From Falsihalocynthiibacter arcticus (GTDB lineage Bacteria > Pseudomonadota > Alphaproteobacteria > Rhodobacterales > Rhodobacteraceae): a DNA stretch of 64,000 nucleotides. Shown here in pieces: positions 46,401 through 54,861 of this stretch. The stretch is taken from positions 1,579,501 through 1,643,500 of the forward strand of contig NZ_CP014327.1 in NCBI RefSeq assembly GCF_000812665.2, in the 5' to 3' direction. A program made the position numbers and the translations under genes. The notes beneath the pieces were generated by a model, which saw nothing but the letters and a program-made list of their open reading frames with translations, searched no databases and was not told the DNA's origin. Each line of letters begins with the position of its first letter. The first letter of the stretch is position 1.

Positions 46401-46843
46401 CACCCCTATTGTTTGAAACCTCAAGCCAAGCGCAATTCCTGAAACCAACGGTGATTACATTGGTGTATGGGCTCGGATTTGGCATGGTGCTTGTGTTGTT
46501 GGTTGTGCCGTCTTTGGTCGCCATTCAAAGCGACACGGCGCGTCACGTCGCGGCGTTTAAACGCGCGATCCGGTTTCCCGTGGGCGGGGCCGTTGCGTCA
46601 TGGAGTGTGGCCATTTTGGTGGGGCTGTCCGCTGTGATTTTTGCCGCAACTTTGGGGGCCGCTCTCCTGACGGGCGCGCTTTGGACGCCTTTGCTTGCGG
46701 CCGTTCCTAGACTCGCAGATGGACCCGTTATGCCAACGGCTTTTGGGGTGTTTGTCGCGGGAATTCTGCTGGCTACTTTGGTGGTTTACCTCATTGGCGC
46801 GGTGGTTATGGCGCGGCAAGTTAATCGTAAACTAGCTGGGTGA
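43434..46843 (+). pseudogene. RND efflux permease, frameshifted by one base
   Basis: A proton-driven RND-family pump. The first frame ends at TGA (44580-44582) after IMYAGD; the second continues GLTFNMISLFALIITLGIVVDDAIVV. Adding one G to the five-G run at 44573-44577 joins them (MYAGGLTFNMIS) and gives about 1136 residues. The essential transmembrane aspartate pair is present in GIVVDDAIVVGEHA, and IINDSIVLITTIDEYAEERG and LRPVMLTTLTTVLGL are typical of TM10-11. An extra pair of carboxy-terminal helices follows. Because everything else is intact, a sequencing slip is likely. The stop overlaps the repaired DsbD-like gene by 12 bases. Confidence 0.88.
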
Positions 46844-47655
46844 GCGACAGCCGATAAACTCCACCATGTCGCTCTCGCCCAGAACCGTGAGGCGCAGATC
46901 ACTGCGTTGTAGCCCTGTCGGGAGGCCTGTGTCGCTAGCAAGGGATGTTTCCACATTGAGGGTGTTCCCATTGCGTGAAACGCGGGTCGGACTCACCCAG
47001 AGTGATTGATCGCTGTGTTCAACGACAGCAATTTCCTGCCCTTTGAGGGGGGGAGTTTCGCTGTGATCCGCACTCCCATGCCCGCGGCACTGGGGATAAA
47101 ATCACATGTCGCGGTTGTTTTGGATGCGCGCGCGCCCAGTGAGAGGGCGTTTTTGATTGCTTTGGTCCCCACTTCCCCCGTTGCGGGCAAATCAGTATCA
47201 AATGAAAGCTGTACGGGAATGCAGACATCCGCGCAGACTCCGATCTGAATTTCACCCGCAAGGCGCGCAGGTGCGCTCGGGTTTTTGAGGGTCACTGTCA
47301 TCGGTACAATCACTTGGTCGTGGTACACAAATGATTGCAAACCGAATTTTGTTTCGGCTTTGGGGCGCGGCCAAGAAAAAGAAATCCCCGAAATATTCTC
47401 GCTTTGCGTCAGGCTAAATTGCGGGGGAATTCCGGCTTCACCCGGCACACGCCAATAGGTCACCCAATCTGGTGCAAGCGCGATTTTTATTGCCGCGATT
47501 TGGGTGCCATCCTGCGCCCGCCACCCCGTTAGTATCTCCAACGAAACCATTTTGTCGCCGTCCAAGCTGGATTGTGCGGAGCCTTGAGACACCGCTGACG
47601 TAAGGGCAAGGACCGCAGAGAAAAACGCACGACGAAAGAGGGAAAAATGTTTCAT
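46832..47655 (-). pseudogene. DsbD N-terminal-domain-like exported protein, frameshifted by one base
   Basis: An exported protein (signal peptide in the first 28 residues, FFSAVLALTSAVSQGSAQ) related to the amino-terminal disulfide-exchange domain of DsbD; IGVCADVCIPVQ holds the CxxxC pair, preceded by VTYWRVPGEAGIPPQF. As given, the frame ends at 46993 (NTAINHSG). One more G in the seven-G run at 47049-47055 restores KLPPLKGQEIAVVEHSD and a frame running to 46832 (FIGCRSPS), for 274 residues. The alternative-frame tail is coherent, so I regard the break as an indel. No DsbD transmembrane or thioredoxin part is fused. Confidence 0.75.
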
Positions 47656-47769
47656 ATAACCAGATATAGGACACACCCCCTTTTTGGAAAATCACATTTC
47701 AGCGAAAACACCGTGACTGCGCCATTTAATCCACTTGAAACACGCCAACTTTCTAAGCAAACTAACCAG

Positions 47770-48339
47770 ATGATAAGTGTGACGGAAAGCTTAAGCGGTA
47801 AACTTCTGATTGCGATGCCCGGAATGGGGGATACGCGATTTGACCACAGTGTTGTGTATCTCTGTGCCCATTCCTCCGAGGGCGCGATGGGGATCATCGT
47901 TAACAAGCCTTCCTTTAACGTGAAATTTGACACGCTGATAGACCAACTCGGGATTGCGCCCAATGATCGTGGCGACGACATTCATGTGCATTTTGGCGGC
48001 CCCGTTGAGCACGCGCGCGGATTTGTGCTGCACTCCAATGATTACGATGGCGGCGAAACAACCCTTCAAGTGGATCAAAATTTTGGAATGACGGCCACGC
48101 TAAATATTCTTGAGGATCTATGTACTGGCAATGGTCCGCAAAGTGCTTTGTTGGCCTTGGGGTATGCGGGATGGGGGCCGGGGCAGTTAGAGAACGAAAT
48201 CCTCGCCAACGGATGGTTGACCTCAGATGCGGACCCAGACGTGGTTTTTGAAGCAGACAACATGGAAAAATGGGAAGCGGCTCTTGCCAAGCTTGGGGTG
48301 AGCCCGTTGATGCTGTCTTCGGTGTGTGGCAACGCTTAA
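47770..48339 (+). CDS. YqgE/AlgH family protein
   Basis: A protein of about 189 residues with the whole family pattern: LSGKLLIAMPGMGDTRFDHSVVYLC, GAMGIIVNKP, FGGPVEHARGFVLHS, LALGYAGWGPGQLENEI. The ATG before ISVTESLSGK fits the usual length; an upstream in-frame start would overlap the divergent DsbD-like gene and adds non-conserved sequence. Biochemical function in this family is not settled. The stop overlaps the convergent Sua5-type gene at TTAA. Confidence 0.92.
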   Translation: MISVTESLSGKLLIAMPGMGDTRFDHSVVYLCAHSSEGAMGIIVNKPSFNVKFDTLIDQLGIAPNDRGDDIHVHFGGPVEHARGFVLHSNDYDGGETTLQVDQNFGMTATLNILEDLCTGNGPQSALLALGYAGWGPGQLENEILANGWLTSDADPDVVFEADNMEKWEAALAKLGVSPLMLSSVCGNA

Positions 48340-49352
48340 CGCGGCGCTGCGGCGCGACGCAGACGGTCGTTAATCGCTTGTCCAAGTCCAACTTCTGGTA
48401 TCGGTGCGAAGGCGATTTTTTCGGCATTTAAGGCGTTGGCTTGATGCAAGATATCAAACAAATTCGCCGCCGCCTCATGTAAGTCCCCGCTAGGGGAAAG
48501 TGTAAGATCAGCGTCTTTGGTTTCGCCAAACCCAACAAGAACCTCGCCCGCAAGTTTTTCGGTCGCATTTAGACGCACTGGGGCGCTGGGCGCATAGTGG
48601 CTCAAAAGTTGGCCCGGTGCAGATATCTCGCCCTCTTTTGCGTCGGCGAGGTCGCGCCCGAGGCACTGTTCGATCGCTTCTTTGGGCAACCCACCGTGCC
48701 GTAAAAGCGTGGGGGTTGTGACGCATCCAATAATCGTACTTTCGAGGCCAACTTCGCAGGAACCGCCATCTAAAATCGCGTCGATGCGTCCCGATAGGCC
48801 GTCAACAACATGGGCCGCAGTTGTGGGGCTGATCTTGCCAGAGGGATTCGCAGAAGGGGCGGCGACAGGGCCTTGGAAGATCTGCAAAAGATCGTGCGCC
48901 AAAGGAGCCGCAGGGACGCGCAGTCCAAGCGACCCAAGCCCCGCCGTGACCAAACTCGACAGCCCTGCATCCGCGCGCAGAGGTACAACAAGCGTGAGTG
49001 GGCCGGGCCAAAAGGCCTGTGCAAGCGCGCGGGCATCCTCATTAAACACCCCGTACTTTTCGGCCGCCTCAAGGGAGGCGACGTGGACGATCAGCGGATT
49101 GAACTGGGGCCGTCCTTTGGCGTGGAAAATACCCGCAACTGCCGTGCTATTGCGCGCATCGGCGCCAAGCCCGTAAACCGTCTCGGTCGGAAAGGCGCAA
49201 AGCCCTCCGCGCGTTAAGACTTTTGCTGCTTGATTGACGCCGTCTGGCGTTTCTGGGAGGAGAAGGGTTTGAATAACAAGTCTTTCTGACGTGGCGTTTT
49301 TATTGATGGTCGCGCGGGATGTACTAGGTTCGATCTTGAATTCACAAGACAT
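48336..49352 (-). CDS. Threonylcarbamoyl-AMP synthase (Sua5/YrdC/YwlC)
   Basis: This enzyme makes threonylcarbamoyl-AMP for the t6A modification of tRNAs that read ANN codons. The YrdC domain contains LTRGGLCAFPTETVYGLGADA, KGRPQFNPLIVHV, WPGPLTLV, GLRVPAAPLA and APSANPSGKISPT; a Sua5 carboxy-terminal domain follows the linker (GQLLSHYAPSAPVRL). The conserved part starts near codon 25 of the frame chosen; two ATG codons (49376 and 49352) are available and neither is well supported, so the start is uncertain. It is divergent from an acyl-CoA dehydrogenase. Confidence 0.93.
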   Translation of the reverse strand: MSCEFKIEPSTSRATINKNATSERLVIQTLLLPETPDGVNQAAKVLTRGGLCAFPTETVYGLGADARNSTAVAGIFHAKGRPQFNPLIVHVASLEAAEKYGVFNEDARALAQAFWPGPLTLVVPLRADAGLSSLVTAGLGSLGLRVPAAPLAHDLLQIFQGPVAAPSANPSGKISPTTAAHVVDGLSGRIDAILDGGSCEVGLESTIIGCVTTPTLLRHGGLPKEAIEQCLGRDLADAKEGEISAPGQLLSHYAPSAPVRLNATEKLAGEVLVGFGETKDADLTLSPSGDLHEAAANLFDILHQANALNAEKIAFAPIPEVGLGQAINDRLRRAAAPR

Positions 49353-49395
49353 AACGGCGTCGGGCGTTTTTGCCAAGCTGTTGAACGGAGGCCAA

Positions 49396-51114
49396 ATGCC
49401 CTATCGCGCACCGACTGCTGATTTTCAGTTTATTTTCGACAATATTGTGGGCCTTGAGCAGACATACGCAACCGAGAAGTTCGCCGAAGCGACGCCCGAT
49501 GTTGTGGAAGCGATTCTCCTCGAGGCGGGTAAATTATGCGACGATGTGATTGCGCCGTTGAATCGGATTGGGGATTTGGAACCTGCACGCCTTGAGAATG
49601 GTGTCGTGCGTACATCCACTGGTTTTGCCCAAGGCTATGCCGCGATTGCCGACGGTGGATGGATTGGCGCGGCGGCCTCGGAGGAGTTTGGCGGTATGGG
49701 CCTGCCGTTTGCGGTTTTGACCGCCGTGAACGACATGATGTCGGGCGCGTGTTTGGCGCTTCAGTTGAATCCATTGCTTACCCAAGGGCAAATCGAAGCG
49801 CTGGAACATCACGCCAGCGACACCATCAAAGCCCTCTACCTCCCCAAGCTGATTTCCGGCGAATGGAGTGGCACGATGAACCTGACCGAATCTGCGGCGG
49901 GGAGCGATGTTGGCGCTTTGTCGACGAAAGCTGTGGCTATGGGCGATGGCGAATACGCCATTACAGGTGAGAAAATATACATCAGCTGGGCCGACAATGA
50001 TTTTACCCAAAACGTCTGTCATCTCGTTTTGGCGCGCTTGCCGGACGCTCCTGCAGGGACGCGCGGGATTAGCCTGTTTATGGTGCCTAAGCTGATACCC
50101 GATGAAAACGGTGTACCTGAGATAGCGAATACGCTGAAGGTTGTGTCGCTTGAGCATAAAACAGGTTTGCACGGTTCGCCGACCGCCGTTTTGAGTTTTG
50201 ATGGCGCGAAAGGCTGGATTGTCGGGCAGGAAAATGGTGGCATGAAAGCCATGTTCACCATGATGAACAACGCTCGTCTAGGGGTTGCAGTCGAGGGTAT
50301 TGGGGTTGCAGAAGCGGCCTTCCAACATGCCTTGGCCTATGCAGTTGAGCGCAAGCAAGGTCGCACACCTGTTGAAGGGGGCCGCGGCACAATCGTGGAG
50401 CACGCGGATGTGCGGCGGATGCTTGCCACAATGAAATCACAGGTGTTTGCGGCCCGTTCCATCGCCCTGTCTTGCGCGGTTGCGATCGACATGGGGAACG
50501 CGACGGGCGAGGCAGATTGGCGCGATCGGGCGGCCTTTTTAACCCCTATCTCCAAGGCCTATGGCACGGATGTCGGGATCGAAGTTTCGACCATGGGCGT
50601 TCAGGTGCACGGCGGCATGGGGTATATTGAGGAAACGGGCGCGGGGCAATTTACCCGCGATGTGCGCGTCACCGCAATTTACGAAGGCACGAACGGCATT
50701 CAGGCAATGGACCTTGTGGCCCGCAAAATGATGGATGACGGCGACGCGGCCTTCCGTTTGCTTGAAGAAGTTGAAAATAATGCCGAGTCCGCCCGTGGCC
50801 AGTTCCCGCAAATGGCGGGTGCGGTTTGGGCTTCCGCCGAGACCCTGCGAGAAGCGACGGAATGGCTCGTTAGCCAAGATGATATGAGCGACCGTTTTTC
50901 CGGAGCCGTTCCTTTCCTGAAGGCTTTCGCGCTTGTTTTGGGCAGTCATGCTCACCTTAAAGCGGCGATGGCGGAGGAGGGCGAAGGCCCGCGCACACGG
51001 CTTGCACGCTTCTATGTGAAACGATTGCTGCCCGAGCATGTGGCCCTGCTTCAACATGTTCGCGAAGGGAAAAAGGACCTCTTTGCGATCACCGCCGAGG
51101 ACCTTGGCGCGTGA
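49396..51114 (+). CDS. Acyl-CoA dehydrogenase, long form (DmdC-like)
   Basis: A 572-residue FAD-dependent acyl-CoA dehydrogenase with an extra amino-terminal segment and a carboxy-terminal extension (REATEWLVSQDD ... FYVKRLLPEHVALLQHV), the architecture shared by 3-methylmercaptopropionyl-CoA dehydrogenase DmdC and its relatives. Motifs include GGWIGAAASEEFGGMGLP, TMNLTESAAGSDVGAL, LKVVSLEHKTGLHGSPT, TMMNNARLGVAVEGIG and QVHGGMGYIEETGAGQFTRD. Start chosen at MPYRAPTADFQFIF, preceded by GGAGG. DmdC itself would link to DMSP use in Roseobacters, but general long-chain oxidation is equally possible without other dmd genes nearby. Confidence 0.85.
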   Translation: MPYRAPTADFQFIFDNIVGLEQTYATEKFAEATPDVVEAILLEAGKLCDDVIAPLNRIGDLEPARLENGVVRTSTGFAQGYAAIADGGWIGAAASEEFGGMGLPFAVLTAVNDMMSGACLALQLNPLLTQGQIEALEHHASDTIKALYLPKLISGEWSGTMNLTESAAGSDVGALSTKAVAMGDGEYAITGEKIYISWADNDFTQNVCHLVLARLPDAPAGTRGISLFMVPKLIPDENGVPEIANTLKVVSLEHKTGLHGSPTAVLSFDGAKGWIVGQENGGMKAMFTMMNNARLGVAVEGIGVAEAAFQHALAYAVERKQGRTPVEGGRGTIVEHADVRRMLATMKSQVFAARSIALSCAVAIDMGNATGEADWRDRAAFLTPISKAYGTDVGIEVSTMGVQVHGGMGYIEETGAGQFTRDVRVTAIYEGTNGIQAMDLVARKMMDDGDAAFRLLEEVENNAESARGQFPQMAGAVWASAETLREATEWLVSQDDMSDRFSGAVPFLKAFALVLGSHAHLKAAMAEEGEGPRTRLARFYVKRLLPEHVALLQHVREGKKDLFAITAEDLGA

Positions 51115-52187
51115 ACGCGCAGGGGCGCAAAATAGCGGCGGGAATCAGATATCCGTTTGAAACGCCGCCCGCTGAGGGGGAGGCAATTACGGTTGCGCCG
51201 GGGGTGTTATGGATGCGCCTGCCTTTGCCGATGAAGCTGGATCACGTGAACGTCTATGCCTTTGACGACGGGGAAAGCTGGACGATTGTTGACACAGGGT
51301 TTGATACAAAAAGAACCCGCGAGATTTGGCGAGACTTGATGGCGGGGCCTTTGGAGGGCAAACCCGTCGCGCGCCTTTTGGTGACCCATCACCATCCCGA
51401 TCATGTGGGCCTTGCGGGGTGGTTTCAAACGGAATTCGGTACAGAATTGATCACTACACGCACGGCGTGGCTGTCCGCGCGCATGTTAACGCTTGATAAT
51501 CAGGAGCTTCCAACCGAGGAAAACCTGACGTTTTGGCGGCAGGCGGGGATGGAAGTCGCGACCTATACGAAACGCTCCCAAGAACGTCCGTTTAATTTTG
51601 CCGATATCGTCACGCCAATGCCGGTTGGGTACTCGCGTATCCAAGAAGGGGACACGTTGGAAATTGGCGGGCGAATGTGGGATGTGCGCATTGGCAACGG
51701 CCATGCGCCGGAGCATGCGTGTCTGTTTAGTCGCGACGACGAATTGGTGATCGGGGGCGATCAACTCCTGCCGTCAATCTCGCCTAATATTGGTGTTTAT
51801 GCCACCGAACCGATGGCCGACCCCCTCGGTGAATGGCTCGAGGCTTGCGAACGTTTGAGCGCCTATGCACGTGCGGACCAGTTCATTTTGGGCGGGCACA
51901 AGCTGCCGTATACGGGCCTTCCTACGCGGCTTAAGCAATTGATAAAAAACCATCATAGCGGTTTGGAGCGTTTGTTGGACTTCCTTGAAACCCCCAAAAC
52001 GGCACATGAATGTTTCCCTCCGCTGTATAAACGAACAATCGGCGAGGGCGAATACGGGCTTGCATTGGTTGAAGCAATCGCGCACGTAAATCACCTATAT
52101 TTGGCGGGGAAAGTCACCCGCTCAGCCCGCGAAAATGACGCGTGGGAGTATTGCGTGAAGGAGAGTGTCGATGGACGAGGAAATTAA
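51111..52187 (+). CDS. Metallo-beta-lactamase-fold hydrolase
   Basis: A 358-residue MBL-fold hydrolase. The zinc site is seen as LLVTHHHPDHVGLAGW (HxHxDH), with GHAPEHACLF and VIGGDQLLPSISPN supplying further ligands, and a helical carboxy domain after about residue 260. Proteins like this often hydrolyse thioesters or related acyl derivatives, which fits coupling to an acyl-CoA dehydrogenase: its GTG start overlaps that gene's TGA by four bases. The substrate is not known. Confidence 0.88.
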   Translation: MNAQGRKIAAGIRYPFETPPAEGEAITVAPGVLWMRLPLPMKLDHVNVYAFDDGESWTIVDTGFDTKRTREIWRDLMAGPLEGKPVARLLVTHHHPDHVGLAGWFQTEFGTELITTRTAWLSARMLTLDNQELPTEENLTFWRQAGMEVATYTKRSQERPFNFADIVTPMPVGYSRIQEGDTLEIGGRMWDVRIGNGHAPEHACLFSRDDELVIGGDQLLPSISPNIGVYATEPMADPLGEWLEACERLSAYARADQFILGGHKLPYTGLPTRLKQLIKNHHSGLERLLDFLETPKTAHECFPPLYKRTIGEGEYGLALVEAIAHVNHLYLAGKVTRSARENDAWEYCVKESVDGRGN

Positions 52188-52638
52188 AACTACGGCCGAA
52201 GCCGTAGAAGCCGATGCCTTGCCGCGCGCGCATGTAGTGCATTGTGGCCCAAATCCACCTGAGACCATTGAGCAGAAGCCGGTGCCAAAGGGCGTATCTA
52301 AAACCCCAATGGGGCAAAAAACACCCGCTCACTGGGCATATGAGCGCTTGATTATGTATATCAAAAACTTCGAAGAGCAGCTCGACAATGAGCACGAAGT
52401 GGCCATGGGATTTGTTGGTGGCGACGCAGGGGTGTTACGGATTGAGGGGCTTGGTTATTATGATCCTGATATCATTACATTCTATGGCACCGAAACTTCG
52501 GGTGCCAAAACGCAATTGATCCAACATGTCTCTCAACTCTCGGTCATGCTGCGCGCTCTTCCCAAGCTGAAGGCGGCCGCCGCGCCAAATAGAATTGGCT
52601 TTCGACTGGCGGCAGATTTAGAAGAAGGCGCCAAGTGA
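52171..52638 (+). CDS. Conserved hypothetical protein (DUF6173-like)
   Basis: A 155-residue soluble protein. The first 45 residues are polar and proline-rich; the conserved part (WAYERLIMYIKNFEEQLDNEHEVAMGF ... GLGYYDPDIITFYGTE ... QLIQHVSQLSVMLRALPK) resembles the Rhodobacteraceae family I recall as DUF6173. The start lies inside the MBL gene (17-base overlap), so it belongs to the acyl-CoA dehydrogenase-MBL transcript. The function is unknown; the shared operon suggests an accessory role. Confidence 0.7.
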   Translation: MDEEIKTTAEAVEADALPRAHVVHCGPNPPETIEQKPVPKGVSKTPMGQKTPAHWAYERLIMYIKNFEEQLDNEHEVAMGFVGGDAGVLRIEGLGYYDPDIITFYGTETSGAKTQLIQHVSQLSVMLRALPKLKAAAAPNRIGFRLAADLEEGAK

Positions 52639-52718
52639 ATGTCAGAGGGTGACATGCCGCTCTGAATCGTTTAATTGGTCGATAATCATGACATGTGACA
52701 CAAAAAAGGAATAACCAG

Positions 52719-52853
52719 ATGGCCGAACATAAGCACGGTGAAGCGGACGTTGAAGTTCAAGAAAACACCTTTGCCGGATTTATTAAATTGGTGACTTGGG
52801 GAGGCGGAATTTCGATCGGCATTCTGATCTTTTTAGCGCTTTTCAATACATAA
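52719..52853 (+). CDS. aa3-type cytochrome c oxidase subunit IV
   Basis: A 44-residue membrane protein (starts MAEHKHGEADVEVQENTF, then one helix, FIKLVTWGGGISIGILIFLALF, to the end). This is the small subunit IV of the aa3 oxidase known from Rhodobacter and relatives; the sequence MAEHKHG and the ENTF-x-GF lead into the helix are typical. AAAAGGA precedes the ATG. It stands apart from the other oxidase genes, as it usually does, and a strong terminator follows. The gene is easily missed because it is so short. Confidence 0.88.
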   Translation: MAEHKHGEADVEVQENTFAGFIKLVTWGGGISIGILIFLALFNT

Positions 52854-52864
52854 GTGCAGACTCA

Positions 52865-52890
52865 AAACGGCGGCTCATGGGCCGCCGTTT
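52865..52890 (+). terminator. Hairpin terminator after cox subunit IV
   Basis: A perfect 10-bp stem (AAACGGCGGC with GCCGCCGTTT) has a six-base loop and begins 12 bases after the stop codon. The end of the stem gives a short T run on the plus strand and A/T symmetry on the other, so it may also act on azlD from the opposite side. Confidence 0.8.
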
Positions 52891-52915
52891 GTACGTATTT
52901 TAAGGCCCATTCGCT

Positions 52916-53245
52916 CTAGTTAAGCAAGTAGAGCGAAAGATACAGCGCAATGCCGCCGCAAAAGAACGCGGCGAGGAAATTCTTGCTGAAATACCCCACT
53001 GAGAGTGTGACACCTGCGGCGATTAAACGTGCGGGATCAAGATCGCCGCCCGTGGCGTTGGGCCAAAGAACCAGCGGAGCCACAAGCCCGGGCATCACGG
53101 CAACCGGTGTATAACGCAAATGGCGCAGCAACCATTCCGGTAATTCACGTCCGCCAATGAGGCCAAGGAACGAGAAGCGGATTAAGTAGGTTCCGAGCCC
53201 CAAACCAACGATGATGAACCAAATATTTGCGTCCGAATAAGTCAT
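52916..53245 (-). CDS. azlD: AzlD family branched-chain amino acid transport subunit
   Basis: A 109-residue protein with three or four hydrophobic helices (WFIIVGLGLGTYLIRFSFLGLIG, RYTPVAVMPGLVAPLVLW, LIAAGVTLSVGYFSKNFLAAFF). AzlD is the small partner of AzlC in branched-chain amino-acid (or related) export. It overlaps the end of azlC by four bases, the usual pairing. Confidence 0.9.
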   Translation of the reverse strand: MTYSDANIWFIIVGLGLGTYLIRFSFLGLIGGRELPEWLLRHLRYTPVAVMPGLVAPLVLWPNATGGDLDPARLIAAGVTLSVGYFSKNFLAAFFCGGIALYLSLYLLN

Positions 53246-53952
53246 GTGGCGTTCCTTTCCATCCAGACTTCAATTTGCGCGCCTACGATCATGGCAGCAA
53301 AGGCGGCGACCAACAGGCCGGTTCCCGCGGGCATAAAGCCCAGAAGCAACGAGAGGATGATGGAAACTACCGCTGCGGCCACATGGGCTGCCGTACGTAA
53401 CATCGGGGCGACCATGGCCAAAAACGTGATGGGAACCGCGAAATCCAAGGCGAACGCGGGCGGGATTTCCGAGCCGACCTTTGCCCCGACGAAGGTGAAA
53501 ATATACCAAACAGGCGTGAGGAGGGTCATTGTCCCAGCAAAATACGCAAACCGCTCTGCGACGCTCATTTTCGGGCGCTTTTCGTATTCCGAGATGCTGA
53601 CAGAATATCCCTGATCCACCAACAAATAGCTGACGGTTGCGCGTTGCCATAGGGGGGCTTTGCCAAGGTAAGGCACAAGTGACGCGGAATACATTGTCAT
53701 CCGCAAGTTGACCGCGAGGCTTGTCAAAAGCACGATAATTGTGGGGGCGTTTTCATCCATCAAGGAGACGGCCGTGAATTGCGCCGCCCCCGCGATCACC
53801 AAAATTGAGAAGGACATGACATGGAGGATGTCCAACCCGCTCTCGGTCGCGACGACGCCAAAAAGCAATGCAAACGGCGCGCCGACGACGAGAAAAGGCG
53901 ATCCGTCGCGAAGACCACGCCAAAACGCGGATTTGATGGTGGAGTTGGGCAT
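53242..53952 (-). CDS. azlC: AzlC family ABC-independent branched-chain amino acid exporter subunit
   Basis: A 236-residue membrane protein of the AzlC family, with the typical early GAPFALLFGVVATESGLD, FSILVIAGAAQFTAVSLM and NLRMTMYSASLVPYLG motifs and about six hydrophobic helices. With AzlD it forms an export system for branched-chain amino acids or analogues. Divergent from fdhD with about 50 bases between, so the two promoters are close together. Confidence 0.92.
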   Translation of the reverse strand: MPNSTIKSAFWRGLRDGSPFLVVGAPFALLFGVVATESGLDILHVMSFSILVIAGAAQFTAVSLMDENAPTIIVLLTSLAVNLRMTMYSASLVPYLGKAPLWQRATVSYLLVDQGYSVSISEYEKRPKMSVAERFAYFAGTMTLLTPVWYIFTFVGAKVGSEIPPAFALDFAVPITFLAMVAPMLRTAAHVAAAVVSIILSLLLGFMPAGTGLLVAAFAAMIVGAQIEVWMERNAT

Positions 53953-54005
53953 GGACTGGCTCTAAGCTATCGGAAAATTAAGCTAAACCTATAGAGGGAC
54001 GGTCT

Positions 54006-54830
54006 GTGGCAACAACCCCAAATATTGTACCAATGTTGATTGCGCCGGATCCGGAGTGCGCGGGCTTGACCCGCAAAGTCGTCGGATTTGATCAGGCCGG
54101 ATTGCCTGTGGAAATCGATGTCGTCGAGGAACGACCGTTAACGATTTACCTCAACAGTCAAGAGATCGTTACGGCCATGACAATTGGTGATTACCCCGAC
54201 TATTTGGCGCTTGGGTTTCTGCGTAATCAGGGGATGTTGAACGCGGATGATGTTGTGACGGGCGTCGATTATGATGAGGACTTGCAAGTCGTCGTTGTGC
54301 GTACGGAACGCAAGACCGACTATGAGGAAAAAATGCGCAAGAAGATCCGCACAAGTGGCTGTGCCGTGGGAACCGTATTTGGCGATATGATGGAGGGGTT
54401 GGAAGCACTTGAATTGCCCAAGGTCGAGGTGAAAACCAGTTGGCTCTATGCGTTGGCGGACAGTATTAATCGCATGCCAAGCCTGTATTTGACGGCTGGA
54501 GCCATTCATGGAACGGTGCTGTGCTATCAGGATAAGCCGTTGGTTTATATGGAAGATGTTGGTCGGCACAACGCCGTGGACAAGGTTGCGGGATGGATGT
54601 TTTCCACCGGGGCCGATCCGTCCGATAAAATTATGTACACGACGGGACGCCTTACCAGCGAGATGGTTATTAAATGCGCGCAAATGGGCATTCCAACCCT
54701 TGTGTCCCGTTCGGGGTTTACCGCTTGGGGTGTTGAGATTGCACAGTCGATTGGGCTGACCCTTATCGGGCGCATGCGTGGGCAACGCTTTACGTGTTTG
54801 TCGGGGAAGAGCGCCTTATTCGGGATGTAA
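54006..54830 (+). CDS. fdhD: Formate dehydrogenase accessory sulfurtransferase FdhD
   Basis: FdhD carries sulfur from IscS to the molybdenum cofactor of formate dehydrogenase. The 274-residue protein begins at GTG after GAGGGA and contains EERPLTIYLN, IGDYPDYLALGFLRNQGM, TSGCAVGTVFG (the cysteine loop, here one cysteine rather than the CxxC of E. coli), GAIHGTVL, EDVGRHNAVDKVAG and SRSGFTAWGVEIA. No formate dehydrogenase subunit lies in the window, so its client must be elsewhere. mobA follows after 31 bases. Confidence 0.93.
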   Translation: MATTPNIVPMLIAPDPECAGLTRKVVGFDQAGLPVEIDVVEERPLTIYLNSQEIVTAMTIGDYPDYLALGFLRNQGMLNADDVVTGVDYDEDLQVVVVRTERKTDYEEKMRKKIRTSGCAVGTVFGDMMEGLEALELPKVEVKTSWLYALADSINRMPSLYLTAGAIHGTVLCYQDKPLVYMEDVGRHNAVDKVAGWMFSTGADPSDKIMYTTGRLTSEMVIKCAQMGIPTLVSRSGFTAWGVEIAQSIGLTLIGRMRGQRFTCLSGKSALFGM

Positions 54831-54861
54831 AACCCGTGATGCGCAACAAGGAGGCGTCGCA

